Source: Acidobacteriota bacterium (GTDB taxonomy: Bacteria > Acidobacteriota > Terriglobia > Terriglobales > Acidobacteriaceae). From it: a DNA stretch of 64,000 bases. The notes below the pieces were generated by a model. The model saw only the letters and a list, made by a program, of their open reading frames with translations, searched no databases and was not told the origin of the DNA. A program made the position numbers and the translations under genes. The DNA lies in assembly GCA_021778315.1 (NCBI GenBank), contig JAJYCQ010000002.1, positions 34,294 through 98,293 of the forward strand. The letters are read 5' to 3'. Shown here piece after piece: positions 1 to 9,848 of this stretch. The first letter of the stretch is position 1. Each line of letters begins with the position of its first letter.

Positions 1-1206
1 CCCGGTCATCCGAACGATGCGGTGACGGTGGCGCTTGGCCTTGGACGCCGTGCTGAGGCAGGGCGAGTGGGCGCGGGCGTTGGCTTCAATGCGTATGCTC
101 TGCGGACCGCAGATCAGCCGCTATCGTCAGGCGGTTTGACGGTGGAGCGCGGCAAGGGCATCTACGATCTGTGCGTCACGAAGGTGCATAACATCGAGCA
201 CCGTGGAGCGTATGCGCAGCGCGATCTGGAGAGGCCGGAGTCGGATAAGGAAGGCACGTACTCGCTGGCTGGACATGAGGCGATGGAGCGGTCGATTATC
301 CGCTATGCGACCTACGAAGAGGCGATGAAGAATCCGGACTTCGCGCATACGGGCACGAAGGATTCCGATGGAACGCTGGTCAATAAGGTCGGTTATAACC
401 CGCAAGGCGAGGCCGTTCCGCACGACGAAAGCTTCTTCCCGGACAACTGGCGGTATGACCACCAGGTCGTCGTCGGCGCTGGAGCCAAGGTCCTTCAGAA
501 CAAGTGGGGGATGTCGATCGACCTGAACTCTTGCGTGGGATGCAATGCGTGCATCGTGAGCTGCTACGCGGAGAACAACATCGCGGTGGTTGGACGCGAG
601 CAGGTGAAGATTGGCCGCATCATGCAGTGGATGCGCATCGATACCTACTTCGAGGGCGATCTGCATGCACCGAAGGCGCACTTTCAGCCGATGCTCTGCC
701 AGCACTGCGAGAGCGCAGGCTGCGAGCAGGTTTGCCCGGTCGGAGCGACGGTGCACACACCGGAAGGCATCAACACGATGGTTTATAACCGTTGCGTTGG
801 AACGCGCTATTGCTCGAACAACTGCCCGTACAAGGTTCGCCGTTTCAACTTCCTGCTTTACTCGGATTACGACACCGAGAGCTTGAAGTTGATGCGCAAC
901 CCGGATGTAACGGTTCGCTCGCGCGGTGTGATGGAGAAGTGCAGCTACTGCATCCAGCGCATCGAGGCAGTGAAGATCGAAGCGGACAAGAACAACCGCG
1001 CGATCGAGGACGGCGAGATTCTGACGGCCTGCCAGCAGGCATGCCCGACGGATGCGATTGTCTTCGGCAACCTCAATGATCCGAAGGCTCGCGTGACCAA
1101 GCTGAAGGCCGAAGAGCGCGACTATCGCGTGCTTGAAGATTTGAACTATCGCCCGCGCACGAGTTACACCGCTGGCGTCATCAACCCGAACGCGGAGCTT
1201 GCATAA
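1..1206 (+). CDS. actB: Alternative complex III iron-sulfur subunit ActB (5' truncated by window edge)
   Basis: The reading frame is open from base 1, so this is the C-terminal part (about 401 residues) of a longer protein. The first residues look like the end of the molybdopterin-oxidoreductase-like domain. The rest is a ferredoxin-like domain with CxxCxxCxxxC (codons from 532), CxxCxxxxCxxxC, CxxxxxCxxxC, CxxC and CxxxC. I count 15 cysteines, which fits three [4Fe-4S] and one [3Fe-4S] cluster, the set known for ActB. In the family ActB sits on the periplasmic side and carries electrons from the quinol site to ActE. The next gene starts two bases after the stop codon, so it belongs to the act-cox operon. 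Confidence 0.93.
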   Translation, partial: PGHPNDAVTVALGLGRRAEAGRVGAGVGFNAYALRTADQPLSSGGLTVERGKGIYDLCVTKVHNIEHRGAYAQRDLERPESDKEGTYSLAGHEAMERSIIRYATYEEAMKNPDFAHTGTKDSDGTLVNKVGYNPQGEAVPHDESFFPDNWRYDHQVVVGAGAKVLQNKWGMSIDLNSCVGCNACIVSCYAENNIAVVGREQVKIGRIMQWMRIDTYFEGDLHAPKAHFQPMLCQHCESAGCEQVCPVGATVHTPEGINTMVYNRCVGTRYCSNNCPYKVRRFNFLLYSDYDTESLKLMRNPDVTVRSRGVMEKCSYCIQRIEAVKIEADKNNRAIEDGEILTACQQACPTDAIVFGNLNDPKARVTKLKAEERDYRVLEDLNYRPRTSYTAGVINPNAELA

Positions 1207-1207
1207 G

Positions 1208-2647
1208 ATGGCAACCCAAGGACCCATACCGGAGATCGTCGATCCGATGATTGATCCTCGCACCGGCGAGTACGCGGTCATCGCGCCGGGGCACACCTTC
1301 AAGAGTGTGACGCAAAAGATTGCGGGCATCGTTCTGACGGCCAACACGCCGTGGGCCTGGGTAGGCGGCCTGTTTCTGGCGGCGACGATCGCGACAGGTG
1401 TCGTAATCGCCGTGACTTGGCTGGTGCTGAAGGGCACTGGCATCTGGGGCGTTACGATTCCCGGAGCGTGGGGCTTTGCGATCATCAACTTCGTCTGGTG
1501 GATCGGCATCGGCCATGCAGGAACGCTGATCTCTGCGATTTTATTGCTGTTCAAGCAGACATGGCGCAACTCGATCAACCGGTTCGCGGAAGCGATGACC
1601 ATTTTTGCAGTGGTGTGCGCTGGCATGTTCCCGCTGCTGCACATCGGACGCCCGTGGCTGGGATACTGGCTGCTGCCGTACCCGAACACGATGAATGTGT
1701 GGCCACAGTTCCGCAGCCCGCTGGCATGGGACGTGTTCGCGGTTTCTACGTACGCGACGATCTCGGTGGTGTTCTGGTACATCGGGATGATTCCGGATTT
1801 CGGCACGCTGCGCGATCGCGCGAAGCTGCCGCTGGCGAAGTATGTGTACGGCATTCTGTCGCTGGGCTGGAGAGGATCAACGCGCCACTGGATTCGGTAT
1901 GAGTCAGCTTCGCTGCTGCTCGCCGGCCTCTCAACTCCGCTGGTGCTCTCGGTACACACGACGATCAGCTTCGACTTCGCTGTGGCCGCCATGGCTGGCT
2001 GGCACACGACGATCTTCCCGCCGTATTTCGTTGCGGGCGCTGTGTACTCCGGTTTTGCGATGGTGCTGACGCTGGCGATTCCGATTCGCAAGTTCTATCA
2101 CTTGGAAGACCTGGTGACGTTGCGGCATCTGGATAATATGGCGAAGGTCATGTTGGCGACCGGTTCGATTGTGGCGTATGGGTACGGCATGGAAGTCTTC
2201 ATGAGCTGGTACTCGGCGAGCCACTGGGAGTTCTTCATGATGTGGAATCGTATGTTCGGGCCGATGGGCTGGGCGTACTGGATTCTCATCCTGACCAACA
2301 TCGCCATTCCACTGACGACGCTGTGGAGCCGCAAGCTGCGAGTGAATGTCGGCTATCTGTTCTTCCTGTCGTTCGTGGTGAATATCGGAATGTGGTTCGA
2401 GCGCTTCGTGATCGTCGTGACCACACTGTACCGCGATTACCTGCCGTCGAGCTGGGGAACGTACCGCGCGACCAAGTGGGACTATATGTTGTTCATCGGA
2501 ACATGGGGATTGTTTACCTGCCTGTTCCTGCTGTTTGCACGGCTGGCGCCCATGATTCCCATGTCGGAGATACGTATGATGTTGCCGCAGACCAAGGTGC
2601 GACCGGGCGGAGCTGATGCCGAAGTTGTTGTCCAGGAGGCGCTCTAA
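1208..2647 (+). CDS. actC: Alternative complex III NrfD-like membrane subunit ActC
   Basis: 479-residue polytopic membrane protein of the NrfD/PsrC family, the quinol-binding membrane subunit of alternative complex III. About ten hydrophobic helices are visible. The IGHAGTLIS stretch and the LLHIGRPW stretch match conserved segments near the quinol site in NrfD proteins. The ATG at 1208 follows the actB stop by one base. A TTG at 1199 is in frame but would overlap actB, so ATG is preferred. It overlaps actD by one base (TAATG), indicating translational coupling. Confidence 0.93.
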   Translation: MATQGPIPEIVDPMIDPRTGEYAVIAPGHTFKSVTQKIAGIVLTANTPWAWVGGLFLAATIATGVVIAVTWLVLKGTGIWGVTIPGAWGFAIINFVWWIGIGHAGTLISAILLLFKQTWRNSINRFAEAMTIFAVVCAGMFPLLHIGRPWLGYWLLPYPNTMNVWPQFRSPLAWDVFAVSTYATISVVFWYIGMIPDFGTLRDRAKLPLAKYVYGILSLGWRGSTRHWIRYESASLLLAGLSTPLVLSVHTTISFDFAVAAMAGWHTTIFPPYFVAGAVYSGFAMVLTLAIPIRKFYHLEDLVTLRHLDNMAKVMLATGSIVAYGYGMEVFMSWYSASHWEFFMMWNRMFGPMGWAYWILILTNIAIPLTTLWSRKLRVNVGYLFFLSFVVNIGMWFERFVIVVTTLYRDYLPSSWGTYRATKWDYMLFIGTWGLFTCLFLLFARLAPMIPMSEIRMMLPQTKVRPGGADAEVVVQEAL

Positions 2648-3189
2648 TGCCACCGCGTGAGGGAGTCTACGGCATTCTTGCCGAGTTCAATACGCCCAGT
2701 GAGTTGGTGCATGCTACCGAGATGGCGCATCGTGCCGGATATCGTCGCATGGAGTGCTACACGCCGTACCCCGTCGAAGAGGCGGCAGAGGCGTTGCGCT
2801 TCCACAAGACGCGGGTACCGCTAATGTGTCTGCTGGGAGGCCTGGCTGGTTTGACGACGGGGTTTCTGCTGGAGATGTGGGTGAATGTCTGGGGATATCC
2901 GCTTAATATTCGCGCGATGCCGCTGTTCAGCTGGCCGGCCTTCGTGATTCCGGAGTATGAGTTGACGATTCTGTTTGCAGGCTTGTCGACAGCGTTTGGG
3001 ATGATTGCGCAGAATGGTTTGCCGCAGCTGTATCACCCCTTGTTCAACGCTCCAAACTTTGCGAGCGGAGCGACGACAGACAAGTTCTTCCTCTGTCTCG
3101 AGGCGAATGACCCGAGGTTTGAGCCTGCCAAGACGCGCGAGTTTCTGGAGCAGTTTTCGCCGGTCTCCGTTGTGGAGGTCGACCACTAA
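2647..3189 (+). CDS. actD: Alternative complex III subunit ActD (DUF3341)
   Basis: 180-residue protein. It has a soluble N-terminal part that opens with GVYGILAEF and contains a YTPYPVE-type segment, followed by two transmembrane helices (about residues 58-80 and 95-120). This is the layout of ActD/DUF3341, a structural subunit of alternative complex III. Its start overlaps the actC stop and its stop overlaps the start of actE by one base each, so the three are translated together. Confidence 0.9.
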   Translation: MPPREGVYGILAEFNTPSELVHATEMAHRAGYRRMECYTPYPVEEAAEALRFHKTRVPLMCLLGGLAGLTTGFLLEMWVNVWGYPLNIRAMPLFSWPAFVIPEYELTILFAGLSTAFGMIAQNGLPQLYHPLFNAPNFASGATTDKFFLCLEANDPRFEPAKTREFLEQFSPVSVVEVDH

Positions 3190-4046
3190 TGCAGGGATCC
3201 GTGAGCAGACATAAGGGATTTGGAACGATGACAGTAGCGGGCAAACTCGGAGCTATGTCCGCAATGGCGGCGACGCTGGCTCTGGCCGGCTGCCGTCAGG
3301 ACATGCACAATCAGCCAAAGTTTATTCCGCAGCGCGGGACGACATTCTTTGCCTCTGGCCGTTCCGTGCGCCCGCAGGTGGAGAACACGGTCGCTCGCAA
3401 TCAGATGGACGCGGACAGCTATTTCTATACTGGCCTGCAGGGCGGCAAGGAAGGGGACGGCCTACCGATTCCCCTGACCGAAGCGACGATGGAGCGAGGT
3501 CAGGAACGGTTCAACATCTACTGCACACCGTGCCACTCGCGCGTCGGCAATGGCGTGGGAATGATTGTGCAGAGAGGCTATCGCCCCGCGGGCAACTTCC
3601 ACACTGATCGACTTCGCAATGCTCCGCTGGGACACTTCTTCACGGTGATGACCAATGGCTATGGAGCGATGCCAGATTACTCGGCACAGCTCACACCGGC
3701 GGATCGCTGGGCGGTTGCGGCGTACATCCGCGCGCTGCAGTTGAGCCAGGATGCAAAGCCCAGCGACGTAGCCGCTGGAGGCCATGTTCAGGAGCTCCAC
3801 GCGATCGCGAAGGATGCTGGAATGCCTACAGGCTTTGCTGATCCATGGGCGCTTCCTTCGACGGCGGTTTATGGTACGCCGAACGGAGAGGACAACGGCA
3901 TTCCGGGGCAGCCCATGGGCACTCCTCCTCCGGGCACCGGCGCTCATTATGGACAGGCGGCAACGCAGAACTCTGGCCAGCGCAATTCTGGCGGAGCACC
4001 TTCGGCACCGGTTTCGAACGGAACACCGTACGGACAGCCCTACTAG
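3189..4046 (+). CDS. actE: Alternative complex III monoheme cytochrome c lipoprotein ActE
   Basis: 285 residues with a signal peptide ending in the lipobox LAGC and one heme motif C112-T-P-C115-H116. The family passes electrons from ActB to the oxidase or to soluble cytochromes at the outer face of the inner membrane. The tail after about residue 225 is rich in Gly, Pro, Gln and Asn and has no visible fold. Two starts are possible: 3189, coupled to the actD stop, or ATG 3228, preceded by AAGGGA, which would put the lipobox cysteine at residue 22. Both keep the signal peptide. Confidence 0.88.
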   Translation: MQGSVSRHKGFGTMTVAGKLGAMSAMAATLALAGCRQDMHNQPKFIPQRGTTFFASGRSVRPQVENTVARNQMDADSYFYTGLQGGKEGDGLPIPLTEATMERGQERFNIYCTPCHSRVGNGVGMIVQRGYRPAGNFHTDRLRNAPLGHFFTVMTNGYGAMPDYSAQLTPADRWAVAAYIRALQLSQDAKPSDVAAGGHVQELHAIAKDAGMPTGFADPWALPSTAVYGTPNGEDNGIPGQPMGTPPPGTGAHYGQAATQNSGQRNSGGAPSAPVSNGTPYGQPY

Positions 4047-4100
4047 GATTTTTGAACTCGATAGCAAGATTGATTACGGAACTTTGAAGGCGACTGACGC

Positions 4101-5444
4101 ATGGAAATGGCACACGAACATCACGGAGCGGATCTGACGCACGGACATAGCGCGCATCACGGTCCGCGCACGATGCCGGCGGTCCTGGCAGCACCCGACG
4201 TCCTCTCGACGTGGCGTATGCGCGCGGGCGTCGTTGCCGTCGTATTTGGGCTCATCTCGCTAGTTTTCTTGTTTGTCCCCCTCGGGAAGGAGCACCTGCT
4301 GCGCGCCTATCTGATGGGCTACATGACGTGCTTCAACTTCTGCGGTGGAGCGTTGGCGTTCCTGATGGTGCAGTATGTCTCGGGCGGTAAGTGGGGACAG
4401 ATCCTGCGCCGGCCACTCGAGGCGATGACTCGCACCATCTGGGTTGTGATTCTGATGCTGCTACCCATCCTCTTCTTGATGAAGCACCTTTACCAGTGGG
4501 CTGCGTTCCCAAATGCGGCAGCGACGTTGCAGGCCTTCAAACAAGGTTTGATGACGCAGGAGCAGCAGCTCACCGCAAACTCCAAGCACACCATGCTGAA
4601 TCCGACAGCGGCCATTGTGCAGGCCGCCATTGTGCTGGGCTTCATGGCGCTGGTCATCACGATTCTGAACCATTGGTCGATGAAGCGCGATGAGGATCCG
4701 CAAGCTGGAACTCAGGCTAGCTTCGATACCTGGCGGGTGCGGTTCGAAAACCTCTCTGGCCCATCGATCCTGCTCTACGTCATTTTGATGACCGCGTTTG
4801 TGATTATCTTCGTGAAGTCGCTGGACGTGACCTGGTACTCGTCGGTGTATGGACTGCAGTTTCTGGTCGCGCAAGGTTACGCCGTGCTCGCGTTGGGCAT
4901 TCTCTCTCTCATCCTGCTCTCACGCTACGAGCCGATCAAGACGATGTTCCGCATCACCGAACAGCATGATCTGGGCAAGCTGACGTTCGCGTTTGTGATG
5001 CTGAACATCTACCTGACCTTTGCAGAGTTCCTCATCATCTGGTCGGGGAATGTGCCGGACGAGATTCCCTGGTATCTGCATCGCATCCATGGCGGGTGGT
5101 GGGTGATCTGCTCCCTGGACGTGATCTGCCACTGGGTGATTCCGTTTTCCCTACTCCTATCGCGCGACATCAAGCGGTCGAAGAGCAAGATGATCTGGCT
5201 GTGCTCGTTCATGATCCTGGCTCGGTTCATCGACATGTTCTGGCTGATCGAACCGAACTTCAAGGACGCCGCCAGCAACCTTCACATCACCGGCAACATC
5301 GGGATCCTGGCGTATGTGACCGTGCCGATCTCGGTCGTGGCTTTCTGGATGATGTTCTACATCAATGAGTTGAAGAAGCGACCGCTGATCAACGTAAACG
5401 ATCCGCATACGGAAGAGCTTTTGGAGCCTGAACATGCACACTAA
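4101..5444 (+). CDS. actF: Alternative complex III second NrfD-like membrane subunit ActF
   Basis: 447-residue membrane protein with about ten helices and a His-rich N-terminus (several HxH repeats in the first 25 residues). It is the second NrfD-like subunit (quinol:cytochrome c oxidoreductase membrane subunit) of alternative complex III, paired with ActC. ATG 4101 is preceded by TTGAAGG. The last 11 bases overlap the next gene, which points to translational coupling. The His-rich N-terminus is probably cytoplasmic or flexible and its role is not known. Confidence 0.9.
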   Translation: MEMAHEHHGADLTHGHSAHHGPRTMPAVLAAPDVLSTWRMRAGVVAVVFGLISLVFLFVPLGKEHLLRAYLMGYMTCFNFCGGALAFLMVQYVSGGKWGQILRRPLEAMTRTIWVVILMLLPILFLMKHLYQWAAFPNAAATLQAFKQGLMTQEQQLTANSKHTMLNPTAAIVQAAIVLGFMALVITILNHWSMKRDEDPQAGTQASFDTWRVRFENLSGPSILLYVILMTAFVIIFVKSLDVTWYSSVYGLQFLVAQGYAVLALGILSLILLSRYEPIKTMFRITEQHDLGKLTFAFVMLNIYLTFAEFLIIWSGNVPDEIPWYLHRIHGGWWVICSLDVICHWVIPFSLLLSRDIKRSKSKMIWLCSFMILARFIDMFWLIEPNFKDAASNLHITGNIGILAYVTVPISVVAFWMMFYINELKKRPLINVNDPHTEELLEPEHAH

Positions 5445-6081
5445 GGGACCGGATCACGGGAATCCTCAAGTCGATAGCGAACACCCTGGGTACGAAACGC
5501 AGGACGTCAGCGTTGGCGGCATCATCACGTTTCTTGCCGGACTGTCTGGCTTCGTCATCATCTTCTTTTTCTTCTGCTTCGCGATGGGCAAGGCAATCAA
5601 CTACGCGCTGTTGAAGCATGATGGCCCGGTAGATAAGTGGCACGCCAACGTTACGCTCGGCGCTACGACACACGGCGAGAAGCGCGAAGACCTTACGTCC
5701 AGCGCCACGATGGAACAGCGCCAGCTGCAGCAGATGACGCAGGTGTTTCCTACGCCAAGGCTGGAGACCGACGACGGCAATCAGGATATCGCTGACCTGC
5801 ATGCCCGCGAGGATCTGCTGCTGAATTACTACAGCAACTCGGCGGATCTGCCAGCCGGTACGGTACGGATTCCGATCGATCGCGCCATGCAGCTCATCGT
5901 GCAGCGAGGGCTGCCGCAGGCTCCCGCATCGCAGCAGGGGATCTCTCTGATGGCGGGCGAGACAGCTCCCACCGTGAGCGCTCCTCTTACCGACGGATTT
6001 GCACGAACCGGGTATGAGTTGGATACGATCGAAGCTCGCGAAGAGAAGAATCAATTCAATCGCGCTGAAGCGAAGCAGTAG
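5434..6081 (+). CDS. Unnamed one-helix protein of the alternative complex III/caa3 operon
   Basis: 215 residues with one strong transmembrane helix near the N-terminus (about residues 28-50, rich in Phe) and a hydrophilic remainder facing one side. A segment reading GTVRIPIDRAMQL followed by QRGLP looks conserved and functional. There are no heme motifs and only one cysteine, inside the helix. Its start overlaps actF by 11 bases and it is followed by SCO and the oxidase, so it is probably an accessory or linker subunit of the complex. I cannot name the family with confidence. Confidence 0.75.
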   Translation: MHTKGPDHGNPQVDSEHPGYETQDVSVGGIITFLAGLSGFVIIFFFFCFAMGKAINYALLKHDGPVDKWHANVTLGATTHGEKREDLTSSATMEQRQLQQMTQVFPTPRLETDDGNQDIADLHAREDLLLNYYSNSADLPAGTVRIPIDRAMQLIVQRGLPQAPASQQGISLMAGETAPTVSAPLTDGFARTGYELDTIEAREEKNQFNRAEAKQ

Positions 6082-6175
6082 CCCTTGTAACAGGGTGCAA
6101 TCGAGACCAAGGTACAGAGGCTTCACCCCGACAACGCGCACGACGCAACAGTAAGCTTAAGAGTAGGCAGGAAGC

Positions 6176-7114
6176 ATGACCGCAGCAATCGCAACTCGCA
6201 GCAGGGCGGCCCTCACGGGGCTGGTTCTCGCGCTTGGCCTGATGGCCATGCCGCTGCGGAGTAGCGCGCAGGTCTCGAGCTACGGCGACAAGAGCGAAGG
6301 GGAAAACAGCGGCACACAGCTTCCTACCGTGTTGCAAACGGTCCAGGTAACGCAGCATCTGAACGGCCAGTTGCCGATGGATGCGTTCTTCGTCGATGAA
6401 ACGGGAGCGCCCGTCAAGCTAGGGCAATACTTCGATGGCAAGCACCCGGCGATTGTGACGACGGTGTACTACAACTGCCCGATGCTGTGTTCGGAGGAGA
6501 TGGACGGGCTGACCAGTGCGCTTGAGATGGTGCACCTGGTTCCGGGCAAAGACTTCCAGATTGTCATTATCAGCATTGACCCGAGCGAGACGCCCGAGCT
6601 GGCTGCAAAGAAGAAGGCATTCTACCTAAAGCGGTATGGGCATCCCGACACGGCCAGTGGCTGGCATTATTTGACGGGCAAAGAGCCCGCCATCAATGCG
6701 GTAACCAAGGCGATTGGCTTTGGCTACGTGCGCGTCCCCGGCCCGGATGGGCAGTTGACGCAGTTTGCGCATGCGAGCTCTATCGAGATCGCAACGCCGC
6801 AGGGTAAGTTGGCACAGTATTACCTTGGCGTGGAGTATTCGCCCAAGGATGTGTTGCTTGGGCTGATCGATGCGTCAGGCAACAAGATTGGATCTCCGGT
6901 CGCGAACATTCTGACGTACTGCTATCACTACGATCCGCAGACCAACAAGCATTCGCTGATTGTGGTGCGTGCTGTGCAATTAGGCGGCATTATCACGGTA
7001 GCGTCGCTGGGCGGCTTTATATTTTTGATGTTCCGGCGTGATATCAAACTCACGCATGAACAAGACACACCTCAGCCGGACAAAGATAATTCCGGCGAAA
7101 TGGATAAAGGCTAA
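6176..7114 (+). CDS. SCO1/SenC family copper chaperone
   Basis: 312 residues with an N-terminal signal peptide, a thioredoxin-like SCO domain and a C-terminal transmembrane helix near residues 264-284. Copper ligands are the CxxxC pair C101/C105 and H199. SCO proteins deliver copper to the CuA site of oxidase subunit II and act in the periplasm. The subunit II gene begins two bases after the stop. The SD-like AGGCAGGAAG precedes ATG 6176. The C-terminal anchor, rather than an N-terminal one, is worth noting and agrees with a cleavable signal. Confidence 0.9.
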   Translation: MTAAIATRSRAALTGLVLALGLMAMPLRSSAQVSSYGDKSEGENSGTQLPTVLQTVQVTQHLNGQLPMDAFFVDETGAPVKLGQYFDGKHPAIVTTVYYNCPMLCSEEMDGLTSALEMVHLVPGKDFQIVIISIDPSETPELAAKKKAFYLKRYGHPDTASGWHYLTGKEPAINAVTKAIGFGYVRVPGPDGQLTQFAHASSIEIATPQGKLAQYYLGVEYSPKDVLLGLIDASGNKIGSPVANILTYCYHYDPQTNKHSLIVVRAVQLGGIITVASLGGFIFLMFRRDIKLTHEQDTPQPDKDNSGEMDKG

Positions 7115-7116
7115 CG

Positions 7117-8175
7117 ATGGGACTTAGTCCAGTACTGTGGCAATTTATGGTGAAGTGGCTGCATGCGTCGGCATTATTTCCGGCCGAAGCAAGTGGCATC
7201 TCCCCGTACGTCGATGCGTTGTACTTCTTTCTGCTGTTGATGACGTTCGTTGGAACGGCGCTGGTGGCGATCCTGCTATTGGTGTTTTCGATCCGCTACC
7301 GCCGCGAGAAGAACCCCGTGGCGACGCAGATTGAAGGTTCAACTCTGCTGGAAGCAACGTGGACCATTATCCCGCTCGCGATCTTCCTCGTCACTTTTGT
7401 TTGGGGAGCGTTGCTGTATTTCCGCATCTTCAATCCCCCGGCGAATGCGATGAATATTTATGTCGTTGGCAAGCAGTGGATGTGGAAGGCGGAGCATCCG
7501 GGAGGCCAGCATGAAATCAATGCGCTGCACGTCCCGATGGGCCAACCTGTGCAGTTGACCATGATCTCGCAGGACGTGTTTCACAGCTTCTCTATCCCTG
7601 ATTTCCGCATCAAGCGCGAGGTAATTCCGGGGCGCTACTCGACCGTGTGGTTTGAGGCCACTCAGGTAGGCACGTACCATCTCTTTTGTACGCAGTACTG
7701 CGGTACGCAGCACTCGGGCATGGTGGGTACGATTACGGTGCTAACGCCGGACGACTATAAGAAGTGGCTACAGCAATCGACGTCAGGAATGAGCCTGGCA
7801 CAGAACGGCGAACGCCTGTTTGCAAGCATGGGATGTAATTCCTGCCACAGCGGCAACGCAGCGGCTCGCGGGCCGAATCTTGCGGGCGTGTATGGTGCAA
7901 AGCTGACCCTGACCGACGGAAGCCAGATGCTCGTGAATGATGCATACCTACGAGACGCCATCTTGAATCCCAGCCAGCATGTGACGGCGGGTTTCGCGCC
8001 CATCATGCCGACATACCAGGGCCAGATCAGCGAAGACGGCCTGATCGATCTGGTTGAATACATAAAGAACATGCAGTCGAACTACCGGGTCCAACAGACG
8101 CAGGTCACGGCGGAGTCCGACCTGGCAGCTCCAACAACGCCCCCACAGGGCACAAATGAAACGGTGAAGCCATGA
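7117..8175 (+). CDS. coxB: Cytochrome c oxidase subunit II with fused cytochrome c domain (caa3 type)
   Basis: 352 residues. There are two N-terminal transmembrane helices, a cupredoxin domain with the CuA ligand set C191, C195, H199 and M202 plus an upstream His in VFHSFSI, then a cytochrome c domain with C240-x-x-C243-H244. This fusion defines caa3-type oxidases, which accept electrons directly from ActE-like cytochromes. The stop overlaps the coxA start (ATGA), so the subunits are translated in step. Confidence 0.95.
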   Translation: MGLSPVLWQFMVKWLHASALFPAEASGISPYVDALYFFLLLMTFVGTALVAILLLVFSIRYRREKNPVATQIEGSTLLEATWTIIPLAIFLVTFVWGALLYFRIFNPPANAMNIYVVGKQWMWKAEHPGGQHEINALHVPMGQPVQLTMISQDVFHSFSIPDFRIKREVIPGRYSTVWFEATQVGTYHLFCTQYCGTQHSGMVGTITVLTPDDYKKWLQQSTSGMSLAQNGERLFASMGCNSCHSGNAAARGPNLAGVYGAKLTLTDGSQMLVNDAYLRDAILNPSQHVTAGFAPIMPTYQGQISEDGLIDLVEYIKNMQSNYRVQQTQVTAESDLAAPTTPPQGTNETVKP

Positions 8176-9848
8176 GTGCTGCGATAGGAAATACCATTCT
8201 TTCTCTTCCCGACCAGTCAACAGCGCAGATTCCCAAGCGTAACTACATCAACAATGAGCACGGCTTGTTGAGTTGGTTGCTGACGGGTGACCATAAGCGC
8301 ATTGCGATCCTCTACCTGATCTCGATCACGTTCTTCTTCTTCATTGGCGGAGCGTTTGCGGGCCTGATCCGTTTGGAGTTGCTGACTCCCCAACCTGACC
8401 TGGTGTCTTCAGACACCTATAACAAGTTTTTCAGTATGCATGGGATCATTATGATCTTCCTGTTCCTGGTGCCATCGGTACCGGCGACGCTCGGGAATTT
8501 TCTGATCCCAATCATGTTAGGCGCAAAAGACCTCGCCTTTCCGAAGATCAATCTCTTGAGTTGGTATCTCTACGTGATTGGCGGAATCTTTACCCTCGCA
8601 GCCCTCGTGCTGGGCGGGGTCGATACCGGTTGGACCTTCACTACGCCCCTATCGACCCATTACCTGAATACCCACGTCATTACTACCGCGATGGGCATTT
8701 TCATCGCGGGCTTCGCGTCAATCTTCACAGGCCTTAATTTCATCGTCACCATTCACCGGATGCGCTGCCCAGGCATGACTTGGTTTCGTATGCCCTTGTT
8801 TGTATGGGCCCACTATGCAGCGTCGCTCCTGATGGTCCTTGGGACGCCGGTGCTTGCGATCGCGTTGGTTCTGGTCGCGCTGGAAAGACTGTTTGGTATC
8901 GGAGTATTCGATCCAACCAAGGGAGGAGATCCACTGCTGTTCCAACACCTCTTCTGGTTCTACTCGCATCCGGCCGTGTACATCATGATCTTGCCCGGCA
9001 TGGGTGTTATCTCTGAAGTGATTTCAACGTACAGCCGCAAGCGAGTCTTCGGCTACACGGCTGTGGCGTTTAGCTCCGTAGCGATTGCGCTCTTTGGTTT
9101 CTTCGTGTGGGAGCACCACATGTTCATCATGGGTGTCTCAAACTACTCGGCCCTGGTGTTCTCACTCCTCACGATGCTGGTGGCAGTACCTTCTGCTATC
9201 AAAATCTTCAACTGGGCCTTCACGCTGCAAAAGGGATCCATCACGTTTGAGACTCCTATGCTGTATGCGTTCGGCTTCATGGGGTTGTTCACCATTGGTG
9301 GCCTCACAGGGGTGTTCCTTGGCTCACTCGGCATGGACATTCATCTCACCGAGACGTACTTTATCGTGGCACACTTCCACTTCGTTATGGTGGGAGGCAT
9401 GCTGATGGCGTTCCTCGCGGGTGTTCATTTCTGGTGGCCAAAGATGACGGGCCGCATGTATCCGGAGTCCCTCTCGAAGCTGGCTGCCGTCACCACCTTC
9501 ATCGGGTTCAACCTCACGTTCCTCCCGCAGTTTATTCTGGGATACCTTGGGATGCCTCGCCGCTATCACGCATATCCTCCTGAGTTCCAGGTACTGAATG
9601 TGCTGTCGACAGCTGGGGCAACGGTGTTGGGTATTGGCTATATGCTGCCGATGTTGTACCTCGCATGGTCGCTGAAGTATGGCGCGATCGCAGGAGACAA
9701 TCCGTGGCAGGCTACCGGGCTCGAGTGGCAGATTCAGTCGCCACCGCTCACAGAGAATTTCCTTGAAACGCCCGTAATGGATCATGAAGCCTATGACTAC
9801 GAGTGGCTCACGAATAAGACAAAAAAAGAGGTGACGACCGTTGGATAG
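8172..9848 (+). CDS. coxA: Cytochrome c oxidase subunit I
   Basis: 558 residues and about 12 helices. It contains the heme-copper catalytic core with conserved histidines in [14 protein letters not shown] and VAHFHFV. The Y264-S265-H266-P267-A-V-Y motif replaces HPEVY, so the D-channel glutamate of A1 oxidases is missing. The Tyr-Ser pair is characteristic of A2-type oxidases such as the Rhodothermus caa3 enzyme. It reduces O2 at heme a3/CuB and pumps protons. It overlaps coxB by four bases and coxC by eight. Confidence 0.96.
   Translation: MSAAIGNTILSLPDQSTAQIPKRNYINNEHGLLSWLLTGDHKRIAILYLISITFFFFIGGAFAGLIRLELLTPQPDLVSSDTYNKFFSMHGIIMIFLFLVPSVPATLGNFLIPIMLGAKDLAFPKINLLSWYLYVIGGIFTLAALVLGGVDTGWTFTTPLSTHYLNTHVITTAMGIFIAGFASIFTGLNFIVTIHRMRCPGMTWFRMPLFVWAHYAASLLMVLGTPVLAIALVLVALERLFGIGVFDPTKGGDPLLFQHLFWFYSHPAVYIMILPGMGVISEVISTYSRKRVFGYTAVAFSSVAIALFGFFVWEHHMFIMGVSNYSALVFSLLTMLVAVPSAIKIFNWAFTLQKGSITFETPMLYAFGFMGLFTIGGLTGVFLGSLGMDIHLTETYFIVAHFHFVMVGGMLMAFLAGVHFWWPKMTGRMYPESLSKLAAVTTFIGFNLTFLPQFILGYLGMPRRYHAYPPEFQVLNVLSTAGATVLGIGYMLPMLYLAWSLKYGAIAGDNPWQATGLEWQIQSPPLTENFLETPVMDHEAYDYEWLTNKTKKEVTTVG

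Noticed and set aside
127..2091. 654-codon open frame antisense to actB/actC
   Set aside because: It is the reverse of strongly supported genes; long antisense frames are expected in this GC-rich DNA and it shows no protein-like motifs.
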